NCBI RefSeq assembly: GCF_946478785.1
Contig: NZ_CAMLDD010000001.1
Coordinates: 1 to 64,000 of the forward strand
DNA length: 64,000 nt
Reading direction: 5' to 3'
Source: an uncultured Flavobacterium sp.
Lineage (GTDB): Bacteria; Bacteroidota; Bacteroidia; Flavobacteriales; Flavobacteriaceae
Below are positions 41,997 through 51,440 of the stretch, piece after piece (within the stretch, counting starts at the first letter, position 1; every line of letters begins with the position of its first letter). The notes beneath the pieces were generated by a model. It was not told the origin of the DNA and did not search any database. It saw nothing but the letters and a program-made list of their open reading frames with translations. Made by a program: the position numbers and the translations under genes.

Positions 41997-44165
41997 CTAT
42001 AGCTTAATTTTTAAACCAGCATTAATTACAAATCCATCAAGAGGGGCATAAATATCCTTAAAGACAGGATTTGAAATTGGGCCAGTATAAATACTTCCAA
42101 ATTTGGTTTGTCTGGTGTCGGTAAAGTTTTCAAAATTGGCATAAACAGAAAAATTCTCCCATAATTTTTCGACCATAAAACCAAAAATCCAGTATTCCCT
42201 TCCTGTTGTACCATCATTTAATTTTTGAGGACTGTAGTAATATGCCTCTAAACCAGCCTTCCATTTATCTTCTACTTCGTACATCAGAACATTATTCAAT
42301 CGATGCTTAGCCGTTAAAGGATTTTGAGATTTAATACCGTTATTATCTATTGATGCATTAGTATAAGTATAACCCAGAAATAGTTTGAAATCTTTATAGC
42401 CTAATTTTAGATTTGTTTCAGTGCCCTTGGTATCTAAGTAACCATTGACATTTACAAACTGATAAATATTGTCGGGAAGCGAAGTTAGGATCAGGGGATT
42501 ATCTACATTGGTATAAAAGAATAACTGATTGATTGATAAAGATATATCTTCAGTAATATTGGTTTTGTAATTTACATCAAAATTAACGCCATAGCTTTTT
42601 TCAAGTTTGTTGAAATCACTGTTGGTAGGCAAAACATTCTGGTACTGAATACGCTCGCTTTCCTCGGTAAATATAGTTGGTGTTTTATAACCCAATCCAC
42701 CGCCAAGTCTTGAGGTAAGTTTAGGAGTGATTTTAAATAAAGCAGAAATTCTAGGCAAAAGCGAAAACCCGTAATCAATAACATAATCACCTCTAAGACC
42801 AGTTTCAATGTCCAGCCATTCTTTTGCTTTTACAGTATTTTGGATAAAAGCCCCATATGTTATCTGATTATAATCTCGTAAAGGAAAAGCGGTAGCACTG
42901 TTTTCTGTAAATTTATCAGTATATAAATTGGCTCCTGCAGCCCATTCGGACTTTTCGCCATTAAACGAATATGTAATTTCAGAAAAAGTACTATTCTGAA
43001 GACCGTCAAAAGTATAATCAGGAATCGTGATGACACGGCTAAAATTATTGAAACTATTTTTGAATGTCAGTGATTCCTTTTCACTTAGTTTATGTGTAAG
43101 TGTAAATTGAGTGCTGATACGCTGCGTTTTATTTTTTTCAAAATAACTGTCTGGGAAATTGCTCTGATTTTTTATGTAATCTATGTTTCCTCCAATACGA
43201 TTTTCGAAAACGGTATTTATGCCAAAATTAAGTTTTGTGTTTTCATTAAAATAAACAAATAATTTCGGATTGAAATTAAAGCGCTCAAATTTTGGAATAG
43301 CCGTAAGCTGGATATCGGCAGGGTCATAAGGTGCATTTCGATCATGTGAGGCAAAAACGGTCAATCCAATTTTATTGAATCGCTGTGAATAAAACCCATT
43401 GACATTCAAACCAAGGGCAGAAGTTCCATTTAATAGAAATCGAAGTTCTCTTTCCTGGGTCGGTGTTTTGGAAATTAGGTTAACCAAACCTGCAATTGCG
43501 CCACCTCCATAAAGTGTAGAGGCGGATCCTTTGATTATCTCGACCTGCTTTAAGTCCAATGGAGGTGTCTGAAGTAAGCCAAGGCCACTCGAAGCTCCGG
43601 AATAAACAGGGAAACCATCTTTTAATATTTGTGTATATCTTCCGTCTAATCCCTGAATTCTGATAGAGGAGTTTCCCGATGTTGCAGAGGTCTGCTGGGT
43701 TTGGATACCAGTACTTTCGTTCAGCATCATTCTGATATCCCCTGGTTTCATATTGGCTTTTTCCTCCAGTTCCTCTCCGGCAATAAATTCAACGCGGGTT
43801 GGAATATTGCTTATAGTTCGTGTACCCCTGGTAGAAGTGACTATAATTTCATCCATCTCTTCAGCCTCGCTCTCTAATGAAATTTCTAAGAGTTCATTTT
43901 TAAAGGGTACTGTAACGGGTACAATTTGTGATTTATAACCTTCTATAGCAAAAGTAACATTATAAACTCCTTGTTGAAGATTCTCAAAAATGACCAGTCC
44001 TTCCGCGTTTGAAACAGACGATAGATTAGTTTGCCCAATACTGGCAGTTACACCGGGTATTGCCTCACTTGTTTCAGCATTTTTAAGGAGGAATTTAACT
44101 GTGTTTTGTGCTTGTGCTGTGCCAAAAGTTACTATTGCCACAACCAATATAATATATTTAAACAT
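41997..44165 (-). CDS. TonB-dependent outer-membrane receptor
   Basis: A 722-residue outer-membrane receptor. A signal peptide (1-19, ending TAQAQ) precedes a carboxypeptidase-like regulatory domain (about 20-100: LLKNAETSEAIPGVTASIG), then the plug (about 110-220: MDEIIVTSTRGTRTISNIP and IRIQGLDGRYTQILKDG) and a beta-barrel to residue 722, ending with VFKDIYAPLDGFVINAGLKIKL. It takes up a siderophore- or metal-like ligand with energy from TonB. The context (Cys-rich protein upstream, HMA-CDF transporter downstream, metal island) suggests a metal chelate. Confidence 0.88.
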   Translation of the reverse strand: MFKYIILVVAIVTFGTAQAQNTVKFLLKNAETSEAIPGVTASIGQTNLSSVSNAEGLVIFENLQQGVYNVTFAIEGYKSQIVPVTVPFKNELLEISLESEAEEMDEIIVTSTRGTRTISNIPTRVEFIAGEELEEKANMKPGDIRMMLNESTGIQTQQTSATSGNSSIRIQGLDGRYTQILKDGFPVYSGASSGLGLLQTPPLDLKQVEIIKGSASTLYGGGAIAGLVNLISKTPTQERELRFLLNGTSALGLNVNGFYSQRFNKIGLTVFASHDRNAPYDPADIQLTAIPKFERFNFNPKLFVYFNENTKLNFGINTVFENRIGGNIDYIKNQSNFPDSYFEKNKTQRISTQFTLTHKLSEKESLTFKNSFNNFSRVITIPDYTFDGLQNSTFSEITYSFNGEKSEWAAGANLYTDKFTENSATAFPLRDYNQITYGAFIQNTVKAKEWLDIETGLRGDYVIDYGFSLLPRISALFKITPKLTSRLGGGLGYKTPTIFTEESERIQYQNVLPTNSDFNKLEKSYGVNFDVNYKTNITEDISLSINQLFFYTNVDNPLILTSLPDNIYQFVNVNGYLDTKGTETNLKLGYKDFKLFLGYTYTNASIDNNGIKSQNPLTAKHRLNNVLMYEVEDKWKAGLEAYYYSPQKLNDGTTGREYWIFGFMVEKLWENFSVYANFENFTDTRQTKFGSIYTGPISNPVFKDIYAPLDGFVINAGLKIKL

Positions 44166-44238
44166 TTATTATTTCTTAATATTAATACATAAATAGATTC
44201 ATGATCTTGAAATCATGAAGTTAGAACTATTTTAAATA

Positions 44239-44565
44239 TTAAGATATTTTAGGAGGCTGCCAAATTTTACAAGTGAATGAGGAATCAACAAACTTATTAT
44301 AAAAAATAGGCTGAGGTATCTCAGTTGTTATAAATTCAAGCTTTTCTGAAATTTTGACTATAGAAGTATGTGTAATTGTAAAACCTGTACAGCTTCCACA
44401 AGAATAGAAAGGAGAACATTTTCCATTACATTCACGCTCACAATCATGCGGGTCGTTTTTGCAATTTTTCTCAACATTACATTCTGAATGTTTAGAAAAT
44501 GCAGAACAAGGTACTGTTGCAAGAAGCAGTACAACAATCGAAATAAATGTCACCCATGTTTTCAC
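44239..44565 (-). CDS. Cys-rich small exported protein (DUF6660-like)
   Basis: A 108-residue protein starting at GTG 44563-44565. A signal peptide (about 1-22) precedes a Cys-rich segment (about 28-60; 9 Cys from CNVEKNCKNDPHDCERECNGKC to SCGSC). It ends in CKIWQPPKIS. The same end (IWQPPQIA) occurs in the protein at 44844-45170, and both resemble the family I recall as DUF6660, found near metal-efflux genes. It may bind metal in the periplasm. It is upstream of the TonB receptor and likely the first gene of that operon. Confidence 0.7.
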   Translation of the reverse strand: MKTWVTFISIVVLLLATVPCSAFSKHSECNVEKNCKNDPHDCERECNGKCSPFYSCGSCTGFTITHTSIVKISEKLEFITTEIPQPIFYNKFVDSSFTCKIWQPPKIS

Positions 44566-44632
44566 ATTACAAATTTATAGATAAAATTTAAAACGTTGTT
44601 TGTATATTCAACTTAAATTACAAGAATTATAT

Positions 44633-44806
44633 ATGACAAAATTTAAAAGCACTACAAAGGCAAAAAAAAAGAAGAGAGTTAAAGCAAGGAGAAAATTAAC
44701 TACTAAAGATTTTATTCGAGTTTTTGTAATTGTCTTGATCTGTACACTATTATTATTGGGTATTGCAGCTCGCTGTATTCATTTTTACAAGGAACATATT
44801 AAATAA
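44633..44806 (+). CDS. Very small Lys-rich single-span membrane protein
   Basis: A 57-residue protein from ATG 44633 (the longer frame starts with TTG at 44600). The first 28 residues are strongly basic (TKAKKKKRVKARRKL), then one hydrophobic span (about 29-48, FVIVLICTLLLLGIAARC) and a short tail. No family recognised. Position in the divergent space between two metal operons suggests a small metal-related or regulatory membrane peptide, but it may be non-coding. Confidence 0.4.
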   Translation: MTKFKSTTKAKKKKRVKARRKLTTKDFIRVFVIVLICTLLLLGIAARCIHFYKEHIK

Positions 44807-44843
44807 TTTAATTTTGTAAGGTAATAATCGTATTTTTACAATC

Positions 44844-45170
44844 GTGAAAATAACTAATATCATATTATCACTTATCATTTTAATCATTTCCTGTATGCCA
44901 TGTGCAGACAAGGAAACTAATAACAATGTACAGGATCCAGTTCTATTTTCTGCAATGGAAATGGATCATTCTCATGACAAGCAAAGTGATATGTGTTCAC
45001 CGTTTTGCATATGTAATTGCTGCGGAGTACAGGTATTGAGTTATGCACCTGCCATCACATTTGAGTTTCCGCTTCCTGCCAAAATGATCAAAAGTGCGTT
45101 ACCTAGCTATACTTCAGTTTTTGCTTCCAATTTTTTTGGAAGTATCTGGCAGCCGCCTCAAATAGCATAA
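44844..45170 (+). CDS. DUF6660-like small Cys/His exported protein
   Basis: The 108-residue protein starts at GTG 44844. A signal peptide-like N-terminus with a cysteine (about 1-20, SCMPC) precedes a metal-ligand-rich stretch MEMDHSHDKQSDMCSPFCICNCCG (about 51-74, positions rough). It ends SIWQPPQIA. It is the paralogue of the protein at 44239-44565, on the opposite strand. It should be exported and may sense or carry Zn/Cu for the adjacent CzcA-type pump, which is 98 bases downstream. Function is inferred. Confidence 0.72.
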   Translation: MKITNIILSLIILIISCMPCADKETNNNVQDPVLFSAMEMDHSHDKQSDMCSPFCICNCCGVQVLSYAPAITFEFPLPAKMIKSALPSYTSVFASNFFGSIWQPPQIA

Positions 45171-45178
45171 TAATGTTG

Positions 45179-45194
45179 CCCGAGTAATTTCGGG
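45179..45194. promoter_or_regulatory. Short hairpin before the CzcA gene
   Basis: CCCGA, loop GTAATT, TCGGG (45179-45194), followed by GTGG/CCAC (45205-45217 region). Weak structural signal in the 98-base gap before the RND gene; could be a leader structure. Confidence 0.3.
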
Positions 45195-45268
45195 GTAGAG
45201 AGTTGTGGGATTTCCACAGTTTTTAATAGACAAGCATGTCTTGTTTTCTCATTCATTATTATATTCAG

Positions 45269-48200
45269 ATGTTAGACAAAATCATACAATTCAGTATAAA
45301 GAATAAGTTCATTATACTCTTATTTACCCTGGCCTTAATTGCCTGGGGAAGCTACTCCATTAAAAAATTGCCGCTCGATGCGTTGCCTGATATAACCAAT
45401 AATCAGGTTCAGATAATTACCACAGCTCCAACCTTAGCGAGCCAGGAGGTAGAACAATTAATCACCTATCCTTTAGAACAGGCTGTAAAGACAGTTCCGA
45501 AAGTTATTGAACTTCGCAGTATTTCCCGTTTTGGACTCTCTGTTGTAACGGTTGTCTTTGAGGATGATGTAGATATTTACTGGGCAAGGGAACAAATATT
45601 TCAGCGCTTGAAACAGGCCGAGGAAAACATCCCTGATTATGCAGGATCCCCAGAATTAGCGCCAATTTCAACAGGCCTTGGCGAAATTTATCAATATGAC
45701 GTATACGCCAAAAAAGGCTACGAAGATAAATATGACGCTGTAAAACTCAGAACCATACAGGATTGGATTATTATTCCGCAACTACAGGGAATTGAAGGTA
45801 TTGCAGATGTAAGTACATGGGGAGGAAAGCTAAAACAATATGAAATTGCAGTCAATCCAAACACTTTAAACAGCCTTGGGGTCACCATTACTGAGATTTT
45901 TGATGCTTTGGAAAAAAACAATCAAAATACAGGCGGCGCTTATATCGAAAAAGATCAGTATGCCTATTTTATCCGTGGTGTCGGTATGGCCACCGGAGTG
46001 AAAGACCTTGAAAATGTAGTGGTAAAAAACCGTAATGGTTCTCCAGTATTGGTGCGCGATGTTGCACAGGTCCGCGAAGGGATTTCACTTCGTTATGGCG
46101 CGTCTACCAAGGATGGAAAAGGCGAGATTGTTTGCGGTATGGCCTTAATGCTGAAAGGTGAAAATTCCAGCGTAGTGGTAGAACGCATCAAAGAAAAAAT
46201 GATTCAGATTAATAAAAGCCTTCCCGAAGGTGTTGTTGCGGAAGCTTTTATTGACAGGGGAAAACTAGTGGATAGTGCCATTGGCACGGTGACCAAAAAT
46301 TTACTGGAAGGGGCATTGATCGTTATTTTCGTTTTGATCTTATTCTTGGGAAATCTTCGTGCCGGGCTGATCGTGGCATCTGTTATTCCTTTGGCGATGC
46401 TTTTTGCAGTTATCCTGATGAATGCCTTTGGGGTGAGCGGAAACTTAATGAGCCTCGGAGCCATCGATTTTGGGATAATTGTTGATGGGGCAGTTATCAT
46501 TGTGGAAGCCACCATGCACCATTTGCAGAAACTCAAGCGAAAAGACCCGCTATCGCAGCAGGAAATGGATCAGGAGGTTTACAATTCTGCATCAAAAATC
46601 AGAAATAGCGCCGCTTTCGGGGAAATTATAATTCTTATAGTTTACCTTCCCATTCTGGCTTTGGTGGGTACAGAAGGGAAAATGTTCAAACCCATGGCCA
46701 TGACAGTTGGTTTTGCCGTTACTGGTGCCTTTTTGTTATCCCTTACCTATGTGCCTATGATGAGCGCCATTTTCTTATCAAAAAATACAGAGCATAAGGA
46801 TAATTTTAGTGACAGGATGATGGCTAAACTGGAGAATATCTACCTTCCTTTTTTGAAGAAAGCCCTTCAGTTCAAAAAAATAGTTTTGGGCATCTCACTT
46901 GGGTTATTCGCTTTGGGAATTATAGTTTTCCAGAATATGGGCGGTGAATTTATCCCAACCATAGAAGAGGGCGATCTTGCCATAAACGCGACTATCATGA
47001 CAGGAAGCTCGCTGACGCAGATGGTTAAGACCACTACCGAATATGAAAAAATACTAAAAGCCAAATTTCCTGAAATCAAAACCATTGTAGCCAAGATTGG
47101 AAGCGGTGAAATACCAACCGATCCCATGCCTATAGAGAGTGCGGATTTAATTATTGTCCTTAAGGACAAAAAGCACTGGAGCGGGAAGTATGATAACTGG
47201 GAGGATTTAGCCAATGCCATGAAGGAAGAGATGGAAGTTATTCCAGGGGCCAATATTGAAATATCCCAGCCTATTCAAATGCGTTTCAACGAGCTTATGA
47301 CAGGAAGCCGAAGCGATATTGCCATCAAAATTTTTGGAGATGATCTGGAGGTACTTGATGCAAAAGCAAATGAACTGATTTCCAAAGTAAGGGGCATTAA
47401 GGGGATAGGGGATCTGAAAGCCGATAAGGTAACGGGCCTTCCGCAGATTACCATTAAATACGACTACAATAAAATCGCCTTGTACGGGTTGAACATCTCC
47501 GATATAAACCAAATTATACGTTCTTCTTTTGCAGGGGAAAGCGCCGGTAAAATATACGAGCAGAGCAAACGCTTTGATGTCGTGGTACGGATGGATGCGC
47601 AGAACCGCGGCGATATTACCGATGTCAGCAATTTATTTATTCCGCTTCCCAATGGGCAGCAGGTTCCGCTTTCCCAGGTAGCTTCCATTGATTACGAACA
47701 GGGACCCGTCCAGGTGAGCCGTGAGGACGGCAAACGCAGAATTACTGTAGGGCTTAATGTTCGTGGGCGCGATATCAAAAGTGTCGTAGAAGAAATCCAG
47801 CAAAAATTAGATACACAGCTTAAGCTTCCGGCAGGTTACTATGTAACCTACGGTGGACAGTTTGAGAATTTAATCGAAGCGACTAAACGTCTCTCGGTAG
47901 CATTGCCGATAGCTTTAGGGCTGATACTGGTTTTGCTGTATTTTACTTTTAACAGCTTCAAACAGGCAGGATTAATTTTCACCGCTATCCCTCTTTCAGC
48001 AATCGGCGGCGTATTTGCATTATCAATGCGGGGAATGCCTTTCAGTATTTCAGCGGGGATTGGCTTTATTGCCTTATTTGGTATTGCGGTCCTAAACGGA
48101 ATAGTCTTGATTTCTTATTTCAACCAGCTTAAAACAGAAGGGGTAACTGATCCGTTAGAGCGGGTTTTAATCGGAACCAAAACAAGACTGCGACCAGTGC

Positions 48201-49588
48201 TTATGACAGCGGCAGTTGCTTCCCTTGGATTTTTGCCAATGGCTCTCTCTACCAGTGGAGGGGCGGAAGTGCAGAAGCCATTGGCGACGGTAGTTATTGG
48301 GGGACTATTCTCAGCAACGTTATTGACCCTGATCGTTTTGCCTATATTATACCTATTGCTGGAGAATAGAACAAAAAAAAGAAAAATGATACAAAAGCCT
48401 ATTATAACGCTACTGGTGCTGTTTTTTACCAGTTTCTCGTTTGCTCAGAACAGCCAGGCAATAAGTTTGGAAAAAGCGCTCGAGATGGCAAAATCAAACA
48501 ACATTGATTTGAAAATAGCTGATAAGGAAATTGAAAAACAAACTGTTTTAAAAAAGACCGCCTTCCAGCCCGATCCGCTGAACGTCCAGTACCAGGGTGG
48601 GCAGTTCAACAGTGCGGACTTTGATCATAACGTTTCAATCCAGCAGTATTTTCCAATAGGAAAAATCACCAAAGCCAACCGTCAGTTACAGGAAGAACTG
48701 GTAAAACTGGCTGAGAAACGAAAAGCATTGTCAGAATATGAAATAGAGAAAGCAGTAACATTAGCTTATTATCAGTATTTGTATGGTGTTTCAATTCAAA
48801 AATTAAATTTGGAACTTAATGATATTTACACCAAGTTTCTTAAAAATGCAGAACTTCGTTTTCAAACAGGGGAAAGTGGAAATATTGAGGTCATTAGTGC
48901 AAAAGCCAAAGTAAAAGAGATTGAAACACAAAAGGCTCAATTAGAATATGATTTGGCAATCTACCAAAAACAATTGCAGTTTTTTGTGCAGACCGATCAG
49001 AATATTGTTCCGGACGCAACTGTTTCTTTATTATATGCCTCTGTAAAACAACAAGGCAACCCAAAAGTTGAGGCATTAGTTACAGATTATTACCAACAGC
49101 AGATTTTGGTTAATCAAAAGGAAGCCAACACTTTTAAAGCAATGAGAACACCAAAGCTAGGCTTAGGATATTTTGCCCAAACCATCAATACTGAATCTTT
49201 ATTTCAGGGATTTACAGCGGGGCTTCAAATTCCTTTATTTGGTGGTGTTAATACTGCCAAAGCACAGGCTGCATCTATTAGTATATCACAATCAGAACTG
49301 GCTTTGGATAAAAATAAACTGGCTTTGAATCTTCAGATGCAGGAATTGGAAAACAACTTTGAAAAGCAGCAAAAGGCACTATCCTATTATCAAAATGAAG
49401 GAATGCAATATGCGGATCAGATTATATCGACAGCGCAAAAAAGCTATGCCAATGGCGATATGAGCTATTGGTCTTACATCAGTTTTTTAAATCAGGCAAT
49501 TGATATTAAAAAACAATATGCAGAAGCTACTCATTCTTTTAATCAAAGTGCTATCGAATTGCAGTTTCCATCTATAACAAACAAATAA
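45269..49588 (+). CDS. czcA: CzcA-type heavy-metal RND pump fused to a TolC-like outer-membrane factor
   Basis: The 1439-residue protein (from MLDKIIQFSIKNKF) joins an HME-RND inner-membrane pump (about 1-1039, 12 spans) and an outer-membrane factor (about 1040-1439). The proton relay DFGIIVDGAVIIVE in segment 4 matches Zn/Co/Cd-type CzcA, not the Cu/Ag CusA type. PLDALPDITNNQVQI, GGEFIPTIEEGDLA and MTGSRSDIAIKIFG are family marks. After YLLLENRTKKRK there is an internal M-I-Q-K start with a signal peptide-like stretch ending FSFAQ, then TolC-type helices (SLEKALEMAKSNN, EIEKAVTLAYYQYLYG). It starts a plus-strand operon with czcB. Confidence 0.92.
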   Translation: MLDKIIQFSIKNKFIILLFTLALIAWGSYSIKKLPLDALPDITNNQVQIITTAPTLASQEVEQLITYPLEQAVKTVPKVIELRSISRFGLSVVTVVFEDDVDIYWAREQIFQRLKQAEENIPDYAGSPELAPISTGLGEIYQYDVYAKKGYEDKYDAVKLRTIQDWIIIPQLQGIEGIADVSTWGGKLKQYEIAVNPNTLNSLGVTITEIFDALEKNNQNTGGAYIEKDQYAYFIRGVGMATGVKDLENVVVKNRNGSPVLVRDVAQVREGISLRYGASTKDGKGEIVCGMALMLKGENSSVVVERIKEKMIQINKSLPEGVVAEAFIDRGKLVDSAIGTVTKNLLEGALIVIFVLILFLGNLRAGLIVASVIPLAMLFAVILMNAFGVSGNLMSLGAIDFGIIVDGAVIIVEATMHHLQKLKRKDPLSQQEMDQEVYNSASKIRNSAAFGEIIILIVYLPILALVGTEGKMFKPMAMTVGFAVTGAFLLSLTYVPMMSAIFLSKNTEHKDNFSDRMMAKLENIYLPFLKKALQFKKIVLGISLGLFALGIIVFQNMGGEFIPTIEEGDLAINATIMTGSSLTQMVKTTTEYEKILKAKFPEIKTIVAKIGSGEIPTDPMPIESADLIIVLKDKKHWSGKYDNWEDLANAMKEEMEVIPGANIEISQPIQMRFNELMTGSRSDIAIKIFGDDLEVLDAKANELISKVRGIKGIGDLKADKVTGLPQITIKYDYNKIALYGLNISDINQIIRSSFAGESAGKIYEQSKRFDVVVRMDAQNRGDITDVSNLFIPLPNGQQVPLSQVASIDYEQGPVQVSREDGKRRITVGLNVRGRDIKSVVEEIQQKLDTQLKLPAGYYVTYGGQFENLIEATKRLSVALPIALGLILVLLYFTFNSFKQAGLIFTAIPLSAIGGVFALSMRGMPFSISAGIGFIALFGIAVLNGIVLISYFNQLKTEGVTDPLERVLIGTKTRLRPVLMTAAVASLGFLPMALSTSGGAEVQKPLATVVIGGLFSATLLTLIVLPILYLLLENRTKKRKMIQKPIITLLVLFFTSFSFAQNSQAISLEKALEMAKSNNIDLKIADKEIEKQTVLKKTAFQPDPLNVQYQGGQFNSADFDHNVSIQQYFPIGKITKANRQLQEELVKLAEKRKALSEYEIEKAVTLAYYQYLYGVSIQKLNLELNDIYTKFLKNAELRFQTGESGNIEVISAKAKVKEIETQKAQLEYDLAIYQKQLQFFVQTDQNIVPDATVSLLYASVKQQGNPKVEALVTDYYQQQILVNQKEANTFKAMRTPKLGLGYFAQTINTESLFQGFTAGLQIPLFGGVNTAKAQAASISISQSELALDKNKLALNLQMQELENNFEKQQKALSYYQNEGMQYADQIISTAQKSYANGDMSYWSYISFLNQAIDIKKQYAEATHSFNQSAIELQFPSITNK
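48386..49588 (+). other. Embedded outer-membrane factor region with its own ATG and signal peptide
   Basis: The in-frame ATG at 48386-48388 is followed by a basic/hydrophobic start (IIQ-type MIQKPIITLLVLFFTSFSFA, ending in A-Q), exactly what an exported OMF would need, and 400 codons of TolC-like sequence. It may be translated internally, cleaved after export, or stay fused as a thirteenth span. Confidence 0.5.
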
Positions 49589-49598
49589 ATTTCGCAGA

Positions 49599-50816
49599 AT
49601 GAAAAATATATTTAAAAATAATATCTCTTTAGTTTCAGTTAAAAACAATATTCTGATTCTTTGTATTGGTTTCTTTCTTATTACTTCCTGCCAGGATAAA
49701 AAAACAGAAGAACCACATGAAGAAGAAAAGCCAGAGAATGAAGTAGCATTAACCGCTTCCCAATTTAAAACTGTTGGGATCGAGACGGGTTTGCTGGAAA
49801 ATAGAAACCTGAATAAAATTATAAAAGCTAACGGATACACTACTGTTCCTCCACAAAATTCAGCAGAAGTGGCAACGCTTATCGGCGGAACGGTTAAGGA
49901 TATTTTGGTATTGGAAGGAACTTATGTGAATAAGGGAAAAGTTCTGGCAACAATTCAAAATCTTGAAGTCATCGAAATGCAGGAAGATTACCATTCCGCT
50001 TCAGCCAATATTGAGTATCTGCAATTGGAATACAACCGTCAGAAAACCCTAAGTGAGGAAAATGTAAACCCCAGAAAAACTTTTCAGGAAGTTAAAGCAA
50101 AATTGGCCGCAGAAAGAGCCAGAGCGCAGGCAGCCAAAAATAAATTAGATGCATTGCATGTAGGCACAAAAGGAAGCAGCTCATTCGTACCTATTGTTGC
50201 TCCTATCAGTGGTTTTGTAGGTAAAATAAATATTGCAAAAGGGGCATTTGCAGAAACCGGAGTAACACTTTTTGAAGTAGTAGACAATAGCCAGATGCAC
50301 CTGGATTTAAATGTTTATGAAAAAGACCTCGGATCTATTTCCGTTGGACAGGTAATTGATTTTGTGCTTACCAATCAGTCCAACAAATCAATCAAAGGAA
50401 AGATATTCGGAATTAATAAATCATTTTCAAACGAAAGCAAAACAGTGGCGGTTCATGCTAAAATTGATCCGGCGGATGCAAAAGGCTTAATCCCCGGGAT
50501 GTACGTTTCGGCCAATATCAACATTACAAATGCTACGGTTCCTGCATTGCCAAAAGATGCAATAGTAAGAAATGGTGATAAGTATTTTGTTTATGTTCAG
50601 GAAGAAGAACATCAAGAAAAGACAAACTCTAAGAAAGATCATGATGCAAGTGAAGAAGTTCATTTTAAGGCTGTAGAAGTAATTCCCGGAACCACAGATT
50701 TAGGTTATACCGAGGTGAAATTTGTTAACCAAATATCATCTGAAGCTAAAATAGTTTTCAAAGGAGCATTTTACCTTCTATCTGCAATAAAAGGCGGCGG
50801 AGAGCATGAACATTAA
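49599..50816 (+). CDS. czcB: CzcB-type RND periplasmic adaptor (lipoprotein)
   Basis: A 405-residue membrane-fusion protein. The N-terminus ends in a lipobox (about residue 32, LITSC) so it should be lipid-anchored. It has the hairpin and lipoyl halves of the family: GGTVKDILVLEGTYVNKGKVLATIQNLEV, then PIVAPISGFVGKINIAKGAFAETG. The C-terminal tail is His/Glu rich (EEEHQEKTNSKKDHDASEEVHFK, and HEH at the very end), a possible metal site. It links the CzcA pump to the outer-membrane factor. It begins 10 bases after the pump stop. Confidence 0.92.
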   Translation: MKNIFKNNISLVSVKNNILILCIGFFLITSCQDKKTEEPHEEEKPENEVALTASQFKTVGIETGLLENRNLNKIIKANGYTTVPPQNSAEVATLIGGTVKDILVLEGTYVNKGKVLATIQNLEVIEMQEDYHSASANIEYLQLEYNRQKTLSEENVNPRKTFQEVKAKLAAERARAQAAKNKLDALHVGTKGSSSFVPIVAPISGFVGKINIAKGAFAETGVTLFEVVDNSQMHLDLNVYEKDLGSISVGQVIDFVLTNQSNKSIKGKIFGINKSFSNESKTVAVHAKIDPADAKGLIPGMYVSANINITNATVPALPKDAIVRNGDKYFVYVQEEEHQEKTNSKKDHDASEEVHFKAVEVIPGTTDLGYTEVKFVNQISSEAKIVFKGAFYLLSAIKGGGEHEH

Positions 50817-50826
50817 AAAAAAACAA

Positions 50827-51438
50827 ATGGAAAAAAAACAACACTGGGAAAATGTTTTCTCATCAAAAAAACCTGATGAAGTTAGTTGGACACAGGAATA
50901 TCCAACTACCTCTATGAACTATTTAAAAGGGTTGTCATTACCAATGAATGCTAATATCATTGATGTTGGAGGTGGTGACAGTAACCTTGTAGATGCTTTA
51001 TTGGAAGAAGGATATGAAAATATTTGGATTTTGGATATATCCGAATCAGCACTGGAACGAGCAAAGAACCGACTTGGAGATAAATCTTCAAAAGTAACTT
51101 GGATTGTTTGTGATATTACTGAATTTAAAACCGATGTTAAATTTGATTTTTGGCATGACAGGGCTGTATTTCATTTTTTAACGGATGAACAGAGTATTTC
51201 AAAATATGTGACTTTAGTAGGTGCTTCAATAGTCAAAGAAGGTTCGTTCCTATTGGGTGCTTTTTCTAAAAACGGCCCTCTAAAATGCAGTGGTTTGGAA
51301 ATACACCAATATTCAGAAATGGAAATGAAACATACTTTTTTAGATAAATTCAAAGCCATTAAATGCTTTACAGAAGACCATATAACACAATTTAATACGA
51401 TTCAAAACTTTCAATTTTGTGGATTTAAAAAAAGATAA
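50827..51438 (+). CDS. SAM-dependent methyltransferase in the zinc/cadmium operon
   Basis: A 203-residue class I methyltransferase (from MEKKQHWENVFSSK). The SAM loop is NIIDVGGGDSNLVDALL; ILDISESALERAK is motif II and DFWHDRAVFHFL holds the motif IV region. I prefer the ATG at 50827; an ATG at 50806 overlaps the czcB end and follows GGAG, so it is possible. Such genes (close to those of thiopurine/tellurite methyltransferases) recur in metal-resistance islands, but the substrate is not defined. It lies between czcB and the P-ATPase, two bases before the latter. Confidence 0.82.
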   Translation: MEKKQHWENVFSSKKPDEVSWTQEYPTTSMNYLKGLSLPMNANIIDVGGGDSNLVDALLEEGYENIWILDISESALERAKNRLGDKSSKVTWIVCDITEFKTDVKFDFWHDRAVFHFLTDEQSISKYVTLVGASIVKEGSFLLGAFSKNGPLKCSGLEIHQYSEMEMKHTFLDKFKAIKCFTEDHITQFNTIQNFQFCGFKKR

Positions 51439-51440
51439 AC

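Noticed and set aside
45269..49588. Assigning the RND pump as copper-type CusA
   Set aside because: The proton-relay segment DFGIIVDGAVIIVE matches divalent-cation CzcA pumps, not the Cu/Ag type. The neighbouring P-ATPase has a Zn/Cd-type context.
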